Source: Nitrosospira sp. Nsp11
GTDB lineage: Bacteria; Pseudomonadota; Gammaproteobacteria; Burkholderiales; Nitrosomonadaceae
Reading direction: 5' to 3'
DNA length: 64,000 bases
Assembly (NCBI RefSeq): GCF_900142705.1
Contig: NZ_FRBV01000008.1
Span: forward strand, 1-64,000
Shown: piece after piece, positions 7,872 to 16,559 of the stretch
Layout: each line of letters opens with the position of its first letter
How positions within the stretch are numbered: the stretch's first letter is position 1
Program-made: the position numbers and the translations under genes
Notes under the pieces: model-generated
Told to the model about the DNA's origin: nothing
Databases searched by the model: none
The model's input: only the letters and a program-made list of their open reading frames with translations

Positions 7872-8324
7872 ATGGAACTCATTCTATGGCGCCATGCCGA
7901 AGCTGAGGATGGTTCTCCGGATACTGCGCGAGAACTGACCGATAAAGGGGTGAAACAAGCGCGCGCGATGGCAGAATGGCTGAAGCCAAGGCTACCCAAA
8001 AACACGCGCGTGATAGTTAGCCCAACTGTGCGGACTCAACAGACTGCTGCCGCGCTTGACGAGGATTTTGAAACTGTCAAAGAGATTGGGCCTGCCGCGT
8101 CGGCGAAAGCAGTTCTTGCAGCCGCTGGCTGGCCAGAAGCCAAAGGCGCAGTCGTGGTGGTGGGCCATCAACCCACGCTAGGGGAAGTGGCAGCGGTGCT
8201 TATATCCGGCGAGCCCGCAGGATGGCCCATGCGCAAGGGTGCGATATGGTGGTTCAGCCACAAAACGAAGGGAGGCGTAGAGGAGACGATTTTACGCGCC
8301 AGTATTTCACCCGACATGCTGTGA
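7872..8324 (+). CDS. sixA: SixA-type phosphohistidine phosphatase (histidine phosphatase superfamily)
   Basis: About 150 residues. The catalytic RHG-like motif is LILWRHAEAED at the very N-terminus, and further landmarks are SPTVRTQQTAAAL and VVVGHQPTLGEVA, which supply the second active-site histidine. SixA enzymes remove phosphate from phosphohistidine in HPt domains or PTS proteins such as NPr/HPr. An EIIA-HPr-EI set is encoded at 24.1-26.5 kb, a possible but unproven target. The start at 7872 fits the family; it has GGGAGG close upstream (4-5 nt). An in-frame ATG at 7845 with its own AGGAG would add nine residues and cannot be excluded. Confidence 0.88.
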   Translation: MELILWRHAEAEDGSPDTARELTDKGVKQARAMAEWLKPRLPKNTRVIVSPTVRTQQTAAALDEDFETVKEIGPAASAKAVLAAAGWPEAKGAVVVVGHQPTLGEVAAVLISGEPAGWPMRKGAIWWFSHKTKGGVEETILRASISPDML

Positions 8325-8798
8325 CATGGTTAACGGCTGATCTTAAAAAAGAAGCTCGCGCCACTTACCGATCATGACCCGGAGACGGGCCGTTAGATAC
8401 CTAGCCTGCGATCAAATAGCCATGCTTGTCATGGAATCTCCAGGGTTTACGAGGCATCAGCCTGTTCTGCACCTCAGGTGGAATAAAGTGTAGGGGAGAG
8501 CGCCGACCTCGGTACGGTAGCATTACAAGATGCTGGCTATCAATTAGCTGGATAGGAAGGACAGCAAAGCAAAACATTCGCTTTCTTGCAGCATCGGTGA
8601 AATTTCCGCTTCCGAGCACCGCAACAGGCCGCTTGTGCTGGCTGCATGGGGGTCGTGTACAATGCATCCACGTGCCGGCGCGACCGGTAATCATTAAATC
8701 AATTACATCCGGTACCGAACAGCCGTCCTGGATATCGGGTGCAGGAAGTTAGCTCCTCCAGGCGTCCGAATTTAACAAACGTACACAGTGCCTTTATA
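8325..8798. other. intergenic stretch without a recognisable gene
   Basis: About 470 bp between sixA and the kup leader. Both strands have open frames near 8400-8750, but neither shows a family motif, plausible ribosome-binding site or believable composition. They may be chance frames or a fully decayed gene. Confidence 0.4.
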
Positions 8799-8833
8799 GT
8801 CGCAAAAATCCCCTTGAGTTTTCGCGACTTTTT
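8799..8833 (+). terminator. terminator-like hairpin in the kup leader
   Basis: Arms 8799-8807 (GTCGCAAAA) and 8819-8828 pair with a single bulge and are followed by five T residues (8829-8833). The only upstream plus-strand gene ends 475 bp earlier, while kup starts 86 bp later, so this may be an attenuator of kup or the end of a small RNA. Confidence 0.5.
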
Positions 8834-8918
8834 GCTTCATATACGACACCCCACCCACTGTTTTTTTCTCATCAGGTAACCGCGCATTCCGGTATACCCA
8901 ATCAAGACCCGCCAAAAT

Positions 8919-10802
8919 ATGGAACCAAAAAAAACCGCCAGCCGCCAATCCCTTGGTCTGCTGAGCCTGGCTGCGCTCGGCGTCGTCTATGGGGACATCG
9001 GTACAAGTCCCCTATACGTCATGAAGACTGTTTTTGACCCTGCCCATGGACTTGCCGTCAACGAAGGCAATGTAATCGGCGTCATCTCGCTCATTTTTTG
9101 GGCACTCATGATTGTGGTCTCGCTTAAGTACATCACTTTGATTTTGCGAGCGGACAATCATGGGGAGGGCGGCATCATGGCGTTGCTATCGTTAGCGAGC
9201 TCCTCGGTCGCAGGTCGTCCACGGCTGCGCAATTTCCTGTTTCCCATCGGCGCGTTCGGTGCCGCGCTATTCTTCGGCGACGGCGTCATTACCCCGGCGA
9301 TCTCCGTATTGAGCGCCGTGGAAGGACTGGAAGTCGCAACTCCCCTACTCAAACCCTACGTACTTCCCATAACGTTGATTGTGCTGATCGCGCTTTTTTT
9401 GCTGCAGCAGCGCGGCACAGGAGGCATTGGTACCCTATTCGGACCGGTGACCCTCATATGGTTCACTACCTTGGGACTCGCCGGCCTCGCCAACATTGCT
9501 GTTGCGCCACAGATATTGGCAGCGTTTAATCCTATTCATGCCCTCGCCTTTTGCCTCAACAATGGTTGGCTGGCGTTTATTGCTTTCGGCGCCGTGGTGC
9601 TGGCGGTGACGGGGGGAGAGGCACTCTATGCCGATATGGGGCACTTTGGGCCGAAGCCGATTCGGGTGGCATGGTATGGATGCGTCCTTCCCGCGCTTAC
9701 ACTAAACTATCTTGGGCAGGGAGCGCTTGTGCTCTCCAATCCGCTGGCAATCGCCAATCCTTTTTTCCTGCTTTTTCCCTCCTGGGCTCTCTACCCCGCA
9801 GTAGGGCTGGCTACCGCAGCGACAGTGATTGCGTCGCAAGCCGTTATTTCCGGGGTTTTTTCGGTGACCAGACAGGCGATACAGCTGGGATTCCTGCCGC
9901 GCATGCAGATCAAGCATACTTCGGATCGAACGATCGGCCAGATCTATATTCCCTTCGTCAATTGGATGCTGCTGGCAGCCGTGATCATGGCGGTACTCGG
10001 GTTTGGCTCGTCATCCAGTCTTGCGTCCGCCTACGGTGTCGCCGTGACCGCTACCATGGTAATTGAAACCATACTTACTTTTTTCGTACTTCGTTATGCC
10101 TGGAATTACCCGTGGCTGCTATGCGTTCTGGCGACCGGATTCTTCCTGACGATCGATACAGTATTTTTTGCCGCCACCATTCTAAAAATCGCTCAAGGGG
10201 GCTGGTTTCCGCTAGCAATTGGAGCAGTTATCTATTTTGTCATGGTTACGTGGAATCGCGGGCGCCGCATCCTGGTTGATCACTTGCGCTCGGCGGCAAT
10301 ACCACTCCTGCCGTTCCTCGAGTCACTGACTGCGCATCCGCCGGTGCGCGTGGCGGGTACGTCGGTTTTCTTGACGGCTGATCCAAATGGGGTGCCACAC
10401 GCGCTTTTACATAACCTTGCCCATAACCAGGTCTTGCACGAGCGCGTAGTGTTTTTGACTGTAACGTATATTGAAACTCCCTGGGTTCCAGCAGACGAGC
10501 GAATATCCGTAAAGCCATTAGTGGAAAACTGCTACCAGATTACCGTTCGATACGGCTTCAAGGATGAACCCAACCTGCCGTATGCGCTCGAACTATGTGA
10601 GCCTTATGGGCTTGTGTTCGAGCAGCTTAAAACGTCGTTTTTTCTTAGTCGCGAGATCGTAGTGCCGAGTCCCGGGGCTGGAATGGCGATGTGGCGGGAA
10701 CGCGTTTTTGCAACCATGGCGCGCAACGCCAGCAATGCTGCCGAATATTTCAAACTACCTGCAAATCGTGTTCTTGAGCTAGGCGCGCGGGTTGAGATAT
10801 GA
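8919..10802 (+). CDS. kup: Kup low-affinity potassium uptake protein
   Basis: A 627-residue inner-membrane K+/H+ symporter of the KUP/HAK/KT family. The N-terminus shows LAALGVVYGDIGTSPLYVMKT, the family signature in helix 1, followed by about twelve membrane segments to residue about 440 (including FGDGVITPAISVLSAVEGL and GGEALYADMGHFGP) and a soluble C-terminal domain ending near residue 627, the usual length. The gene stands alone, with a 120-bp leader from a terminator-like hairpin at 8799-8833. Expression control through that hairpin is possible but unproven. Confidence 0.96.
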   Translation: MEPKKTASRQSLGLLSLAALGVVYGDIGTSPLYVMKTVFDPAHGLAVNEGNVIGVISLIFWALMIVVSLKYITLILRADNHGEGGIMALLSLASSSVAGRPRLRNFLFPIGAFGAALFFGDGVITPAISVLSAVEGLEVATPLLKPYVLPITLIVLIALFLLQQRGTGGIGTLFGPVTLIWFTTLGLAGLANIAVAPQILAAFNPIHALAFCLNNGWLAFIAFGAVVLAVTGGEALYADMGHFGPKPIRVAWYGCVLPALTLNYLGQGALVLSNPLAIANPFFLLFPSWALYPAVGLATAATVIASQAVISGVFSVTRQAIQLGFLPRMQIKHTSDRTIGQIYIPFVNWMLLAAVIMAVLGFGSSSSLASAYGVAVTATMVIETILTFFVLRYAWNYPWLLCVLATGFFLTIDTVFFAATILKIAQGGWFPLAIGAVIYFVMVTWNRGRRILVDHLRSAAIPLLPFLESLTAHPPVRVAGTSVFLTADPNGVPHALLHNLAHNQVLHERVVFLTVTYIETPWVPADERISVKPLVENCYQITVRYGFKDEPNLPYALELCEPYGLVFEQLKTSFFLSREIVVPSPGAGMAMWRERVFATMARNASNAAEYFKLPANRVLELGARVEI

Positions 10803-10869
10803 CGGTATTCAGAATGGGTTATTCAGCAAATAGCTTGCACGGCGTGGGAAAAAGGAACGATTTCAGGAA

Positions 10870-10946
10870 TGGCGCGCCCAACACGATTCGAACGTGTGAC
10901 CCCCGCCTTCGGAGGGCGGTACTCTATCCAGCTGAGCTATGGGCGC
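10870..10946 (-). tRNA. tRNA-Arg (anticodon CCG)
   Basis: A 77-nt cloverleaf on the minus strand: acceptor GCGCCCA pairs with TGGGCGC, the D arm contains AGCTCAGCTGGATAGAGT, the anticodon stem CCGCC/GGCGG encloses CTCCGAA (anticodon CCG, reading CGG), and the T arm is ACACG-TTCGAAT-CGTGT. Discriminator G is followed by an encoded CCA. Confidence 0.97.
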
Positions 10947-11140
10947 TAATATAGATAAGCTTGTCGACTAAAGGAATCTCGGGTAGCCCTCCATCTTTGC
11001 TAGTGACGTGCTTCGACAAGAACTAATCCAGGACCCGGGCGATAGGATAGCTTTTTTTAAACCCCGCGTCCAACGTAACAAATCACTTTTTGCTTCGGTA
11101 GGCGTGAACCTATACAATAATCACTTTACCTGGAGTTATC

Positions 11141-11716
11141 GTGAGCGCCGCAGAAGACGAAGAGCATTCCTCGATTATTAAAACACCAAAACAATTGATG
11201 GTGGTCGTTCTAGCCGCTTTCGTGTTTCCTGTTCTGATTATTTGGCTATTGGGGAAGTATGTTACTGGAGATGTCCCGATAGACCAAAACAGTCGTGCTT
11301 TTTCCAATGAAACTGTGGCGCAACGCTTGAAGCCGGTGGGTGAACTGGTGCTTGCAAGTGATACTTCGCAGTCTGGAGCGCAATCTGGTGAAGGAACCGG
11401 CGAACCAGCGAGCGCGGTAGCTCCTCCTCCGGCAACGAGTGCGGCAGCTGCTCCAGTAGCAGATGCGGAAGGTCCGGAAAAAATAAAAGCAATCTACACC
11501 GCTAGCTGCGCTGCCTGTCACACCACTGGGGCCGCCGGCGCGCCCAAGCTGGGCGATAATGCTGCATGGAGCGCCCGAATCAAGGCTGGCAACGAGACAC
11601 TCTACAACAGCGCACTTAAGGGAAAAAATGCGATGCCCCCCAAAGGCGGAAATGCGAGCCTCTCCGATGCCGACGTGAAAGCGGTAGTCGATTACATGGT
11701 GAGCCAGTCAAAGTGA
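11141..11716 (+). CDS. membrane-anchored c-type cytochrome (cytochrome c5 family)
   Basis: A 191-residue protein with one N-terminal membrane helix (about 20-40), an Ala/Pro/Gly-rich linker (about 75-110), and a C-terminal monoheme domain. The heme-binding motif C-A-A-C-H begins at about residue 123, and AMPPKGGNASL supplies the distal methionine ligand, as in cytochrome c5 proteins. It is likely held on the periplasmic face of the inner membrane as an electron carrier to oxidases. It starts with GTG, with TGGAG 5 nt upstream. A strong terminator follows at 11745-11783. Confidence 0.92.
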   Translation: MSAAEDEEHSSIIKTPKQLMVVVLAAFVFPVLIIWLLGKYVTGDVPIDQNSRAFSNETVAQRLKPVGELVLASDTSQSGAQSGEGTGEPASAVAPPPATSAAAAPVADAEGPEKIKAIYTASCAACHTTGAAGAPKLGDNAAWSARIKAGNETLYNSALKGKNAMPPKGGNASLSDADVKAVVDYMVSQSK

Positions 11717-11744
11717 ATCTCTGAGCAATTTCGATAGTAAGATA

Positions 11745-11783
11745 AAGGGCGATAGGTAAATTACATATCGCCCTTATTTTTAT
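11745..11783 (+). terminator. rho-independent terminator of the cytochrome c5 gene
   Basis: Arms 11745-11754 (AAGGGCGATA) and 11766-11775 are perfect complements with an 11-nt loop, followed by ATTTTTAT. It lies 28 bp after the cytochrome stop codon. Confidence 0.85.
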
Positions 11784-11837
11784 GAAGAATGCCCGCGTTT
11801 GTGTATCTGATCTGCCGGAATTATTAATTCCGTAAAT

Positions 11838-12665
11838 ATGGCTACGTTCGCGATAGGTGATCTGCAAGGTTGTTATCAGGAGTTTCAGGAGCTCCTTGAG
11901 CTAATTCGTTTTGACCCTGCAGAGGACAAGCTGTGGCTGGTGGGGGATATTGTCAACCGGGGTCCAGATTCGCTGGCTGTGTTGCGCTTCGTCAGAGGGT
12001 TAAAAGATGCAGCAATAATGGTCTTGGGCAATCATGATCTGCATCTACTCATGGTGGCCGAAAGATGCGTCAACCTTCATCGGAATGATACATTAAATGA
12101 TATTCTCGATGCGCCTGACAGGGATGAGCTGCTCCATTGGCTGCGGCACCAGAAGTTGCTGCATGCGGATGGTAATTATGTCATGGTGCACGCGGGTTTA
12201 TTGCCTTCCTGGAGCGTCGCGCAAGCTTCGCTCCAGGCGAAAATAGTGGAGACTGCGCTTCGCAGTCCGGATTTCCACGAACTTTGCCGCCATATGTATG
12301 GGAACCAGCCTGACTATTGGGACAACGGCTTGGAAGGTTATGAGCGTCTGAGAGTGGTAATCAACGCCATGACACGCATGCGTGTATGCACTGCGGACGG
12401 AAAAATGGATTTTGACTACAAGGGTTTGATGCAGGACATTCCAGCCGGTTACCTGCCATGGTTCGATATGCCCAATCGCGCCAGCCGCGAAGCGATTATC
12501 GTCTGCGGGCATTGGTCTGCGCTGGGGCTGCAAATCAGGGATAACTTGATAGCGCTCGACACAGGTTGCCTGTGGGGCGGAAGCCTTACCGCTATTCGCC
12601 TTGAAGATCGGCGGATTTTTCAGGTGTCTTGTGCGGCAGGGGAAGGGATAAGGCATCTGCAATAG
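11838..12665 (+). CDS. apaH: symmetrical bis(5'-nucleosyl)-tetraphosphatase ApaH
   Basis: A 275-residue metallophosphatase that cleaves Ap4A to two ADP. Calcineurin-fold metal motifs are in order: FAIGDLQGCYQEF (GDxxG), LVGDIVNRGPDS (GDxxxRG), VLGNHDLHLL (GNHD), VMVHAGLLPSW, and ICGHWSALG near the C-terminus. Length and motif spacing match the family. No clear ribosome-binding site precedes the ATG. Its 3' end overlaps the 3' end of the convergent plsC by 74 bp. Confidence 0.95.
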   Translation: MATFAIGDLQGCYQEFQELLELIRFDPAEDKLWLVGDIVNRGPDSLAVLRFVRGLKDAAIMVLGNHDLHLLMVAERCVNLHRNDTLNDILDAPDRDELLHWLRHQKLLHADGNYVMVHAGLLPSWSVAQASLQAKIVETALRSPDFHELCRHMYGNQPDYWDNGLEGYERLRVVINAMTRMRVCTADGKMDFDYKGLMQDIPAGYLPWFDMPNRASREAIIVCGHWSALGLQIRDNLIALDTGCLWGGSLTAIRLEDRRIFQVSCAAGEGIRHLQ

Positions 12666-13395
12666 CATGCTCCGCACCTCGCGCAAGTTCTCGCCGGTTT
12701 TTCCCGCTGCTGTTGATCGGGTCGGCGAAAATCAGTTCCAAGTCAATCCACGGTTGACTTAATATCTGCCGTAACGATTCCAATAGCGAAATCTTGACGT
12801 ATGGCACTGCCTTGCTGATTTCTCCTGTCGTGTCCGTATAACGTATCGCCACCGGATAAACCAGCGCTGCAACCATTACCGCGGGTTGCAACAGCGATGC
12901 ATGAAAATGGCGAAGCAAAGTACCATCGCTGGTAGTGCCTTCGGGGAATACCGCAACGCGATCGCCAATTGTTAAAGCATCCCCGATATGTTCATTTATC
13001 CGGGCGGTATCGCGGCGTTTTGTGCGTTCAATGAACAAGGTGCCCACGTTACGGCTCAACCAGCCGAACAGAGGCCAGTCTCGAATTTCAGCCTTGGCTA
13101 CAAAACGTGCGGGACATACAGCTATGAGCGCATGCACGTCCACCCAGGAAACATGATTCGCCGCCAACATCACGCGCTGCGTTCCGGCGCCGGGCGGGGT
13201 GCCGCGGCAGTGCAATCGGATACATAGAATCGCGAGCAATCCGGCGCACCAGTTTTGCGCCATACGCCTTTGTGCTGCCTGACCAAGATGTGGGTAAATC
13301 GCGGATTGAACCAGACCCGAAACGATATGCAACAACAGGCGGACGGAGCGAAAAACCTGTATCAGCCGACTATTGGTATTGATTTCGTTTTTCAT
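12592..13395 (-). CDS. plsC: 1-acyl-sn-glycerol-3-phosphate acyltransferase (PlsC family)
   Basis: A 267-residue membrane-associated acyltransferase. The catalytic NHVSWVD (H-x4-D form) and the substrate-binding FPEGTTSDG motifs are present at about residues 78-84 and 150-158, and a hydrophobic N-terminal segment would hold it at the inner membrane. It should acylate lysophosphatidic acid in phospholipid synthesis; some relatives act on ornithine lipids instead. The 3' end is antisense to the last 74 bp of apaH. A 9-bp inverted repeat abuts the start codon and no Shine-Dalgarno is visible. Confidence 0.9.
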   Translation of the reverse strand: MKNEINTNSRLIQVFRSVRLLLHIVSGLVQSAIYPHLGQAAQRRMAQNWCAGLLAILCIRLHCRGTPPGAGTQRVMLAANHVSWVDVHALIAVCPARFVAKAEIRDWPLFGWLSRNVGTLFIERTKRRDTARINEHIGDALTIGDRVAVFPEGTTSDGTLLRHFHASLLQPAVMVAALVYPVAIRYTDTTGEISKAVPYVKISLLESLRQILSQPWIDLELIFADPINSSGKNRRELARGAEHAIADALSLPLPHKTPEKSADLQGE

Positions 13396-13421
13396 GTCAT
13401 TATTATTGCATCAATAATGAC
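13396..13421. repeat. 9-bp inverted repeat abutting the plsC start codon
   Basis: Arms 13396-13404 (GTCATTATT) and 13413-13421 are perfect complements around an 8-nt loop, ending at the base before the plsC ATG. It could be an operator or hide the translation start in an mRNA hairpin. Confidence 0.4.
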
Positions 13422-13479
13422 ACGCTGCCTCAGCAGCAGCGCCAGGTACTTTTTTCGGTCGGTGTCATTGCGCCTCCCG

Positions 13480-14415
13480 TTATAGTATGCGGCTACCGAA
13501 AATTTCAAAGTATCGCTGGTCTATTTCATCCCGGGTGAAGCTGTGATTCTGGCCACCGCGCTCGGCAATTTTCAACGCGCCCATCAGGGAGCCAAGCTGC
13601 CCGGTGCTCTGCCAATCCATTCCATTAGTAATTCCGTAAAGCAGGCCTGCGCGAAAAGCGTCACCACATCCGGTGGGGTCCACCAGTTTATCTGCCCTGA
13701 CGCTCGGGATCTCAATTTGTTGACCATCAGAATAAATTACTGACCCTTCACCGCCTTTTGTGACAATAAGTCCCTTCACATGTTTCGCCAGCGCTTCCAG
13801 CGAACATCCGGTACGCTCACGCAGCAATTGACCCTCGTAGTCGTTAACAGCTACGTAATCCGCCTTGTGAACAAAATCCAGAAGTTCTTCCCCGTTGAAC
13901 ATGGGTAATCCCTGACCCGGATCGAACATGAATGGAATGCCGGCTTCATGAAACTCGCGTGCATGCTGGACCATGCCGTCGCGCCCATCCGGGGCAACGA
14001 TGCCGAGGCTTGCGGTTTTTGCGTCCGCTACGTGATTTTCATGAGAAAAATTCATCGCACCCGGATGAAAGGCGGTTATCTGGTTGTCCGCCAGATCGGT
14101 TGTAATGAATGCTTGCGCGGTAAATATACCCGGAATGCGGCGTATATGAGTTTGCACAAGGTCCAGGCTCGTTAACCGATACGAATATGGTTGATAGTCA
14201 TCCCCAACGGTTGCCATGATGAGCGGCTTGCCGCCTATCATTTTCAGGTTGTAGGCGATATTGCCGGCGCAGCCACCGAATTCTCTTCGCATATCCGGTA
14301 CCAGAAAAGCCACATTCAGAATATGGATTTTTTCGGGCAGGATATGGTTCTTGAAATGGTCGTTAAACACCATAATGGTGTCGTAGGCAATAGAGCCGCA
14401 AATAAGTGTATTCAT
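13480..14415 (-). CDS. PfkB family carbohydrate/nucleoside kinase (adenosine kinase-like)
   Basis: A 311-residue ribokinase-fold kinase. The N-terminal glycine motif is GGCAGNIAYNL, and the C-terminal PfkB signature DPTGCGDAFRAGLLYG contains the catalytic Asp and anion hole. Spacing and sequence resemble the adenosine kinase-like members found in many proteobacteria; the substrate cannot be fixed from sequence. It is the last gene of the minus-strand glycine-cleavage operon, 48 bp after gcvPB, so it probably shares control by the glycine riboswitch unless an internal promoter or terminator exists. A link to one-carbon and purine metabolism would make sense (inference). Confidence 0.87.
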   Translation of the reverse strand: MNTLICGSIAYDTIMVFNDHFKNHILPEKIHILNVAFLVPDMRREFGGCAGNIAYNLKMIGGKPLIMATVGDDYQPYSYRLTSLDLVQTHIRRIPGIFTAQAFITTDLADNQITAFHPGAMNFSHENHVADAKTASLGIVAPDGRDGMVQHAREFHEAGIPFMFDPGQGLPMFNGEELLDFVHKADYVAVNDYEGQLLRERTGCSLEALAKHVKGLIVTKGGEGSVIYSDGQQIEIPSVRADKLVDPTGCGDAFRAGLLYGITNGMDWQSTGQLGSLMGALKIAERGGQNHSFTRDEIDQRYFEIFGSRIL

Positions 14416-14463
14416 GGGCCTGATGGATGGTAAAGGTTTACGTGCTTCAGATCGAAACGACCA

Positions 14464-15918
14464 TCAAGCGCTGTGTTGTTTCCATACTAGATCCAGTTCC
14501 CGCGCGGCCTTTACGTCGTCCAGCCTGCGCACGGGGGTCGTATGCGGCGCATTTTTTACCAAGTCTGGCTGAGAGTGTGCTTCTTCCAGGATTTCCTTCA
14601 TCGCAGCGACAAATGCATCAAGCGTTTCCTTGGATTCAGTCTCAGCCGGTTCGATCAGCATGCATTCCGGCACCAGAAGCGGAAAATAGATGGTAGGGGC
14701 ATGGTAACCCTTGTCCAGCAGGCGCTTGGCTACGTTCATCGCGGTTACGCCTGTACTTTCCTTCAAGTCTTTCAATGTGACAATAAACTCATGGCTGGCT
14801 CGGCGGTTCGGGTAGGCAATCTCGAAACCTGCCTTGCTCAGTTCCGCCATCAGGTAATTTGCATTAAGCGCAGCGAACTCGGCCACGCGATGCATTCCTT
14901 CCGCACCGAGCAGACGCACGTAGATATAGGCCCTGAGCAGCACCCCCGCGTTACCCATATGCGCTGAAAGTCTGCCGATGGATTGCGGTATCTCCTTTTC
15001 CGTAAGCCAGCGATAAAGTCCGTTTTCGAGTGCTACCACCGGTACAGGCATGAATGGCAATAGCCGGGGGGCAACCCCGACCGGCGCTGACCCGGGGCCG
15101 CCGCCGCCGTGAGGCGTTGAAAAAGTCTTGTGCAGATTGATGTGAATGACGTCGAACCCCATATCCCCGGGCTTCACCTTGCCGAGTATGGCGTTCAGGT
15201 TCGCGCCATCGTAATAAAGCAATCCACCTACCTCGTGGACGATTTTGCTCATCTCAGCCACGTTTTTTTCGAACACGCCAAGCGTCGAAGGATTGGTCAG
15301 CATCAACCCTGCCGTTTGCGGACCCACCGCTGCCTTCAGCGCTTCCATATCCACGTCGCCGTCTTTGTCAGTGGGTATTTCCACCACCTTATAGCCGCAC
15401 ATGACCGCTGTGGCGGGGTTGGTCCCGTGCGCTGCATCGGGAACGATGATTTCAGTGCGGGCGGAATCGCCGCGCGACTCATGATAAGCGCGAATCATCG
15501 ATATCCCGATCAATTCGCCCTGTGCCCCGGCCATAGGCGTAAGACATACTCCAGCCATGCCGGTTACATCTTTCAGGATTTCCTGAAGCTCGTACATGCA
15601 GGCAAGAAATCCCTGACCGGTACTTTCCGGCGCCCGCGGATGCCGCGCCAGAAATTGAGTCAGCATCGCAAGCGAGTTGCATGCTCGAGGGTTATATTTC
15701 ATGGTACAGGAGCCAAGCGGATAGAACTGCGTGTCTATCGAGAAATTCTTTTGCGACAAGCGGGTGTAATGACGCACAGCGTCCATTTCAGACACTTCCG
15801 GCAGCAGCGGCGGCGCTTTACGCATCAGGTTTTCCGGAATGCCGGCTATCTCCGCACTTGTTGCCGGGGATTGAGAGTAATTGCGCCGTCCGGGGCGCGA
15901 GTGTTCAAATATCAACAT
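14464..15918 (-). CDS. gcvPB: glycine dehydrogenase (decarboxylating) subunit 2
   Basis: A 484-residue PLP-dependent subunit of the split P-protein of the glycine cleavage system. The PLP lysine lies in [18 protein letters not shown], and the N-terminal run [12 protein letters not shown] is typical. Together with GcvPA it decarboxylates glycine and passes the aminomethyl group to lipoyl-GcvH. Here gcvPB is separated from gcvPA by tpx, an unusual order. It lies 87 bp after tpx and 48 bp before the PfkB kinase. Confidence 0.96.
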   Translation of the reverse strand: MLIFEHSRPGRRNYSQSPATSAEIAGIPENLMRKAPPLLPEVSEMDAVRHYTRLSQKNFSIDTQFYPLGSCTMKYNPRACNSLAMLTQFLARHPRAPESTGQGFLACMYELQEILKDVTGMAGVCLTPMAGAQGELIGISMIRAYHESRGDSARTEIIVPDAAHGTNPATAVMCGYKVVEIPTDKDGDVDMEALKAAVGPQTAGLMLTNPSTLGVFEKNVAEMSKIVHEVGGLLYYDGANLNAILGKVKPGDMGFDVIHINLHKTFSTPHGGGGPGSAPVGVAPRLLPFMPVPVVALENGLYRWLTEKEIPQSIGRLSAHMGNAGVLLRAYIYVRLLGAEGMHRVAEFAALNANYLMAELSKAGFEIAYPNRRASHEFIVTLKDLKESTGVTAMNVAKRLLDKGYHAPTIYFPLLVPECMLIEPAETESKETLDAFVAAMKEILEEAHSQPDLVKNAPHTTPVRRLDDVKAARELDLVWKQHSA

Positions 15919-16005
15919 AGTGAAATCCGATTCTTTGCAGTAAATACTTATTGAAAGGGGGTCCCGCCAATACGGGTTGGCTCGTCGCGTCGTCGGTATC
16001 CGGGC

Positions 16006-16500
16006 CTATTGCAGAGCAGCCAGGGCGGCATCATAGTTGGGCTCATCCTTGATTTCCGGTACGAGTTCAGCATAAATTACCTTATCGTTCTCATCCAGCA
16101 CCACGACGGCCCGGGCAGTGACCCCAGCCAACGGACTATCGGTAATCGCCACGCCATAATTTTTCATGAATTCGGAACCGCGCATGGTCGAAAGCGTTAC
16201 CACTTTGTCCAACCCTTCGATATCGCAGAAGCGGCTCATTGCAAAAGGCAGGTCGGCAGCGATTATCAGCACCACTGTATTAGCCATATTGCTGGCTTTT
16301 TCATTGAACTTGCGGGTCGACATGGCACAGACCGGAGTATCCAGGCTAGGGACAATGTTGAGTACTTTTTTCTTGCCGGCAAAATCAGCCAGCGTCACAT
16401 CCTTCAGATCCTTGTTTACCAGCGAGAACGCCGGCGCCTTTTCACCGATTTTCGGAAAATTACCTTCAACTTTAATCGGATTGCCGGCTAAGGTGACCAT
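16006..16500 (-). CDS. tpx: thiol peroxidase (Tpx-type peroxiredoxin)
   Basis: A 164-residue atypical 2-Cys peroxiredoxin that reduces hydroperoxides with thioredoxin. The peroxidatic Cys58 is in [14 protein letters not shown] and the resolving Cys92 is in [15 protein letters not shown]; both match the family. The start at 16500 has AAGGAG 8 nt upstream; an upstream in-frame start (16551) would add an unconserved leader. It is embedded between gcvPA and gcvPB (gaps of 59 and 87 bp), so it is probably co-transcribed with the glycine cleavage genes. The base composition does not differ visibly from its neighbours. Confidence 0.96.
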   Translation of the reverse strand: MVTLAGNPIKVEGNFPKIGEKAPAFSLVNKDLKDVTLADFAGKKKVLNIVPSLDTPVCAMSTRKFNEKASNMANTVVLIIAADLPFAMSRFCDIEGLDKVVTLSTMRGSEFMKNYGVAITDSPLAGVTARAVVVLDENDKVIYAELVPEIKDEPNYDAALAALQ

Positions 16501-16559
16501 ATTGTTGCTCCTTGTGTGAGGGCGATATCGGTTCGAGTGGTTGAGAGTCAACTGACGAG

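Noticed and set aside
8401-8752. Overlapping open frames on both strands between sixA and kup
   Set aside because: No ribosome-binding site, recognisable motif or believable composition on either strand.
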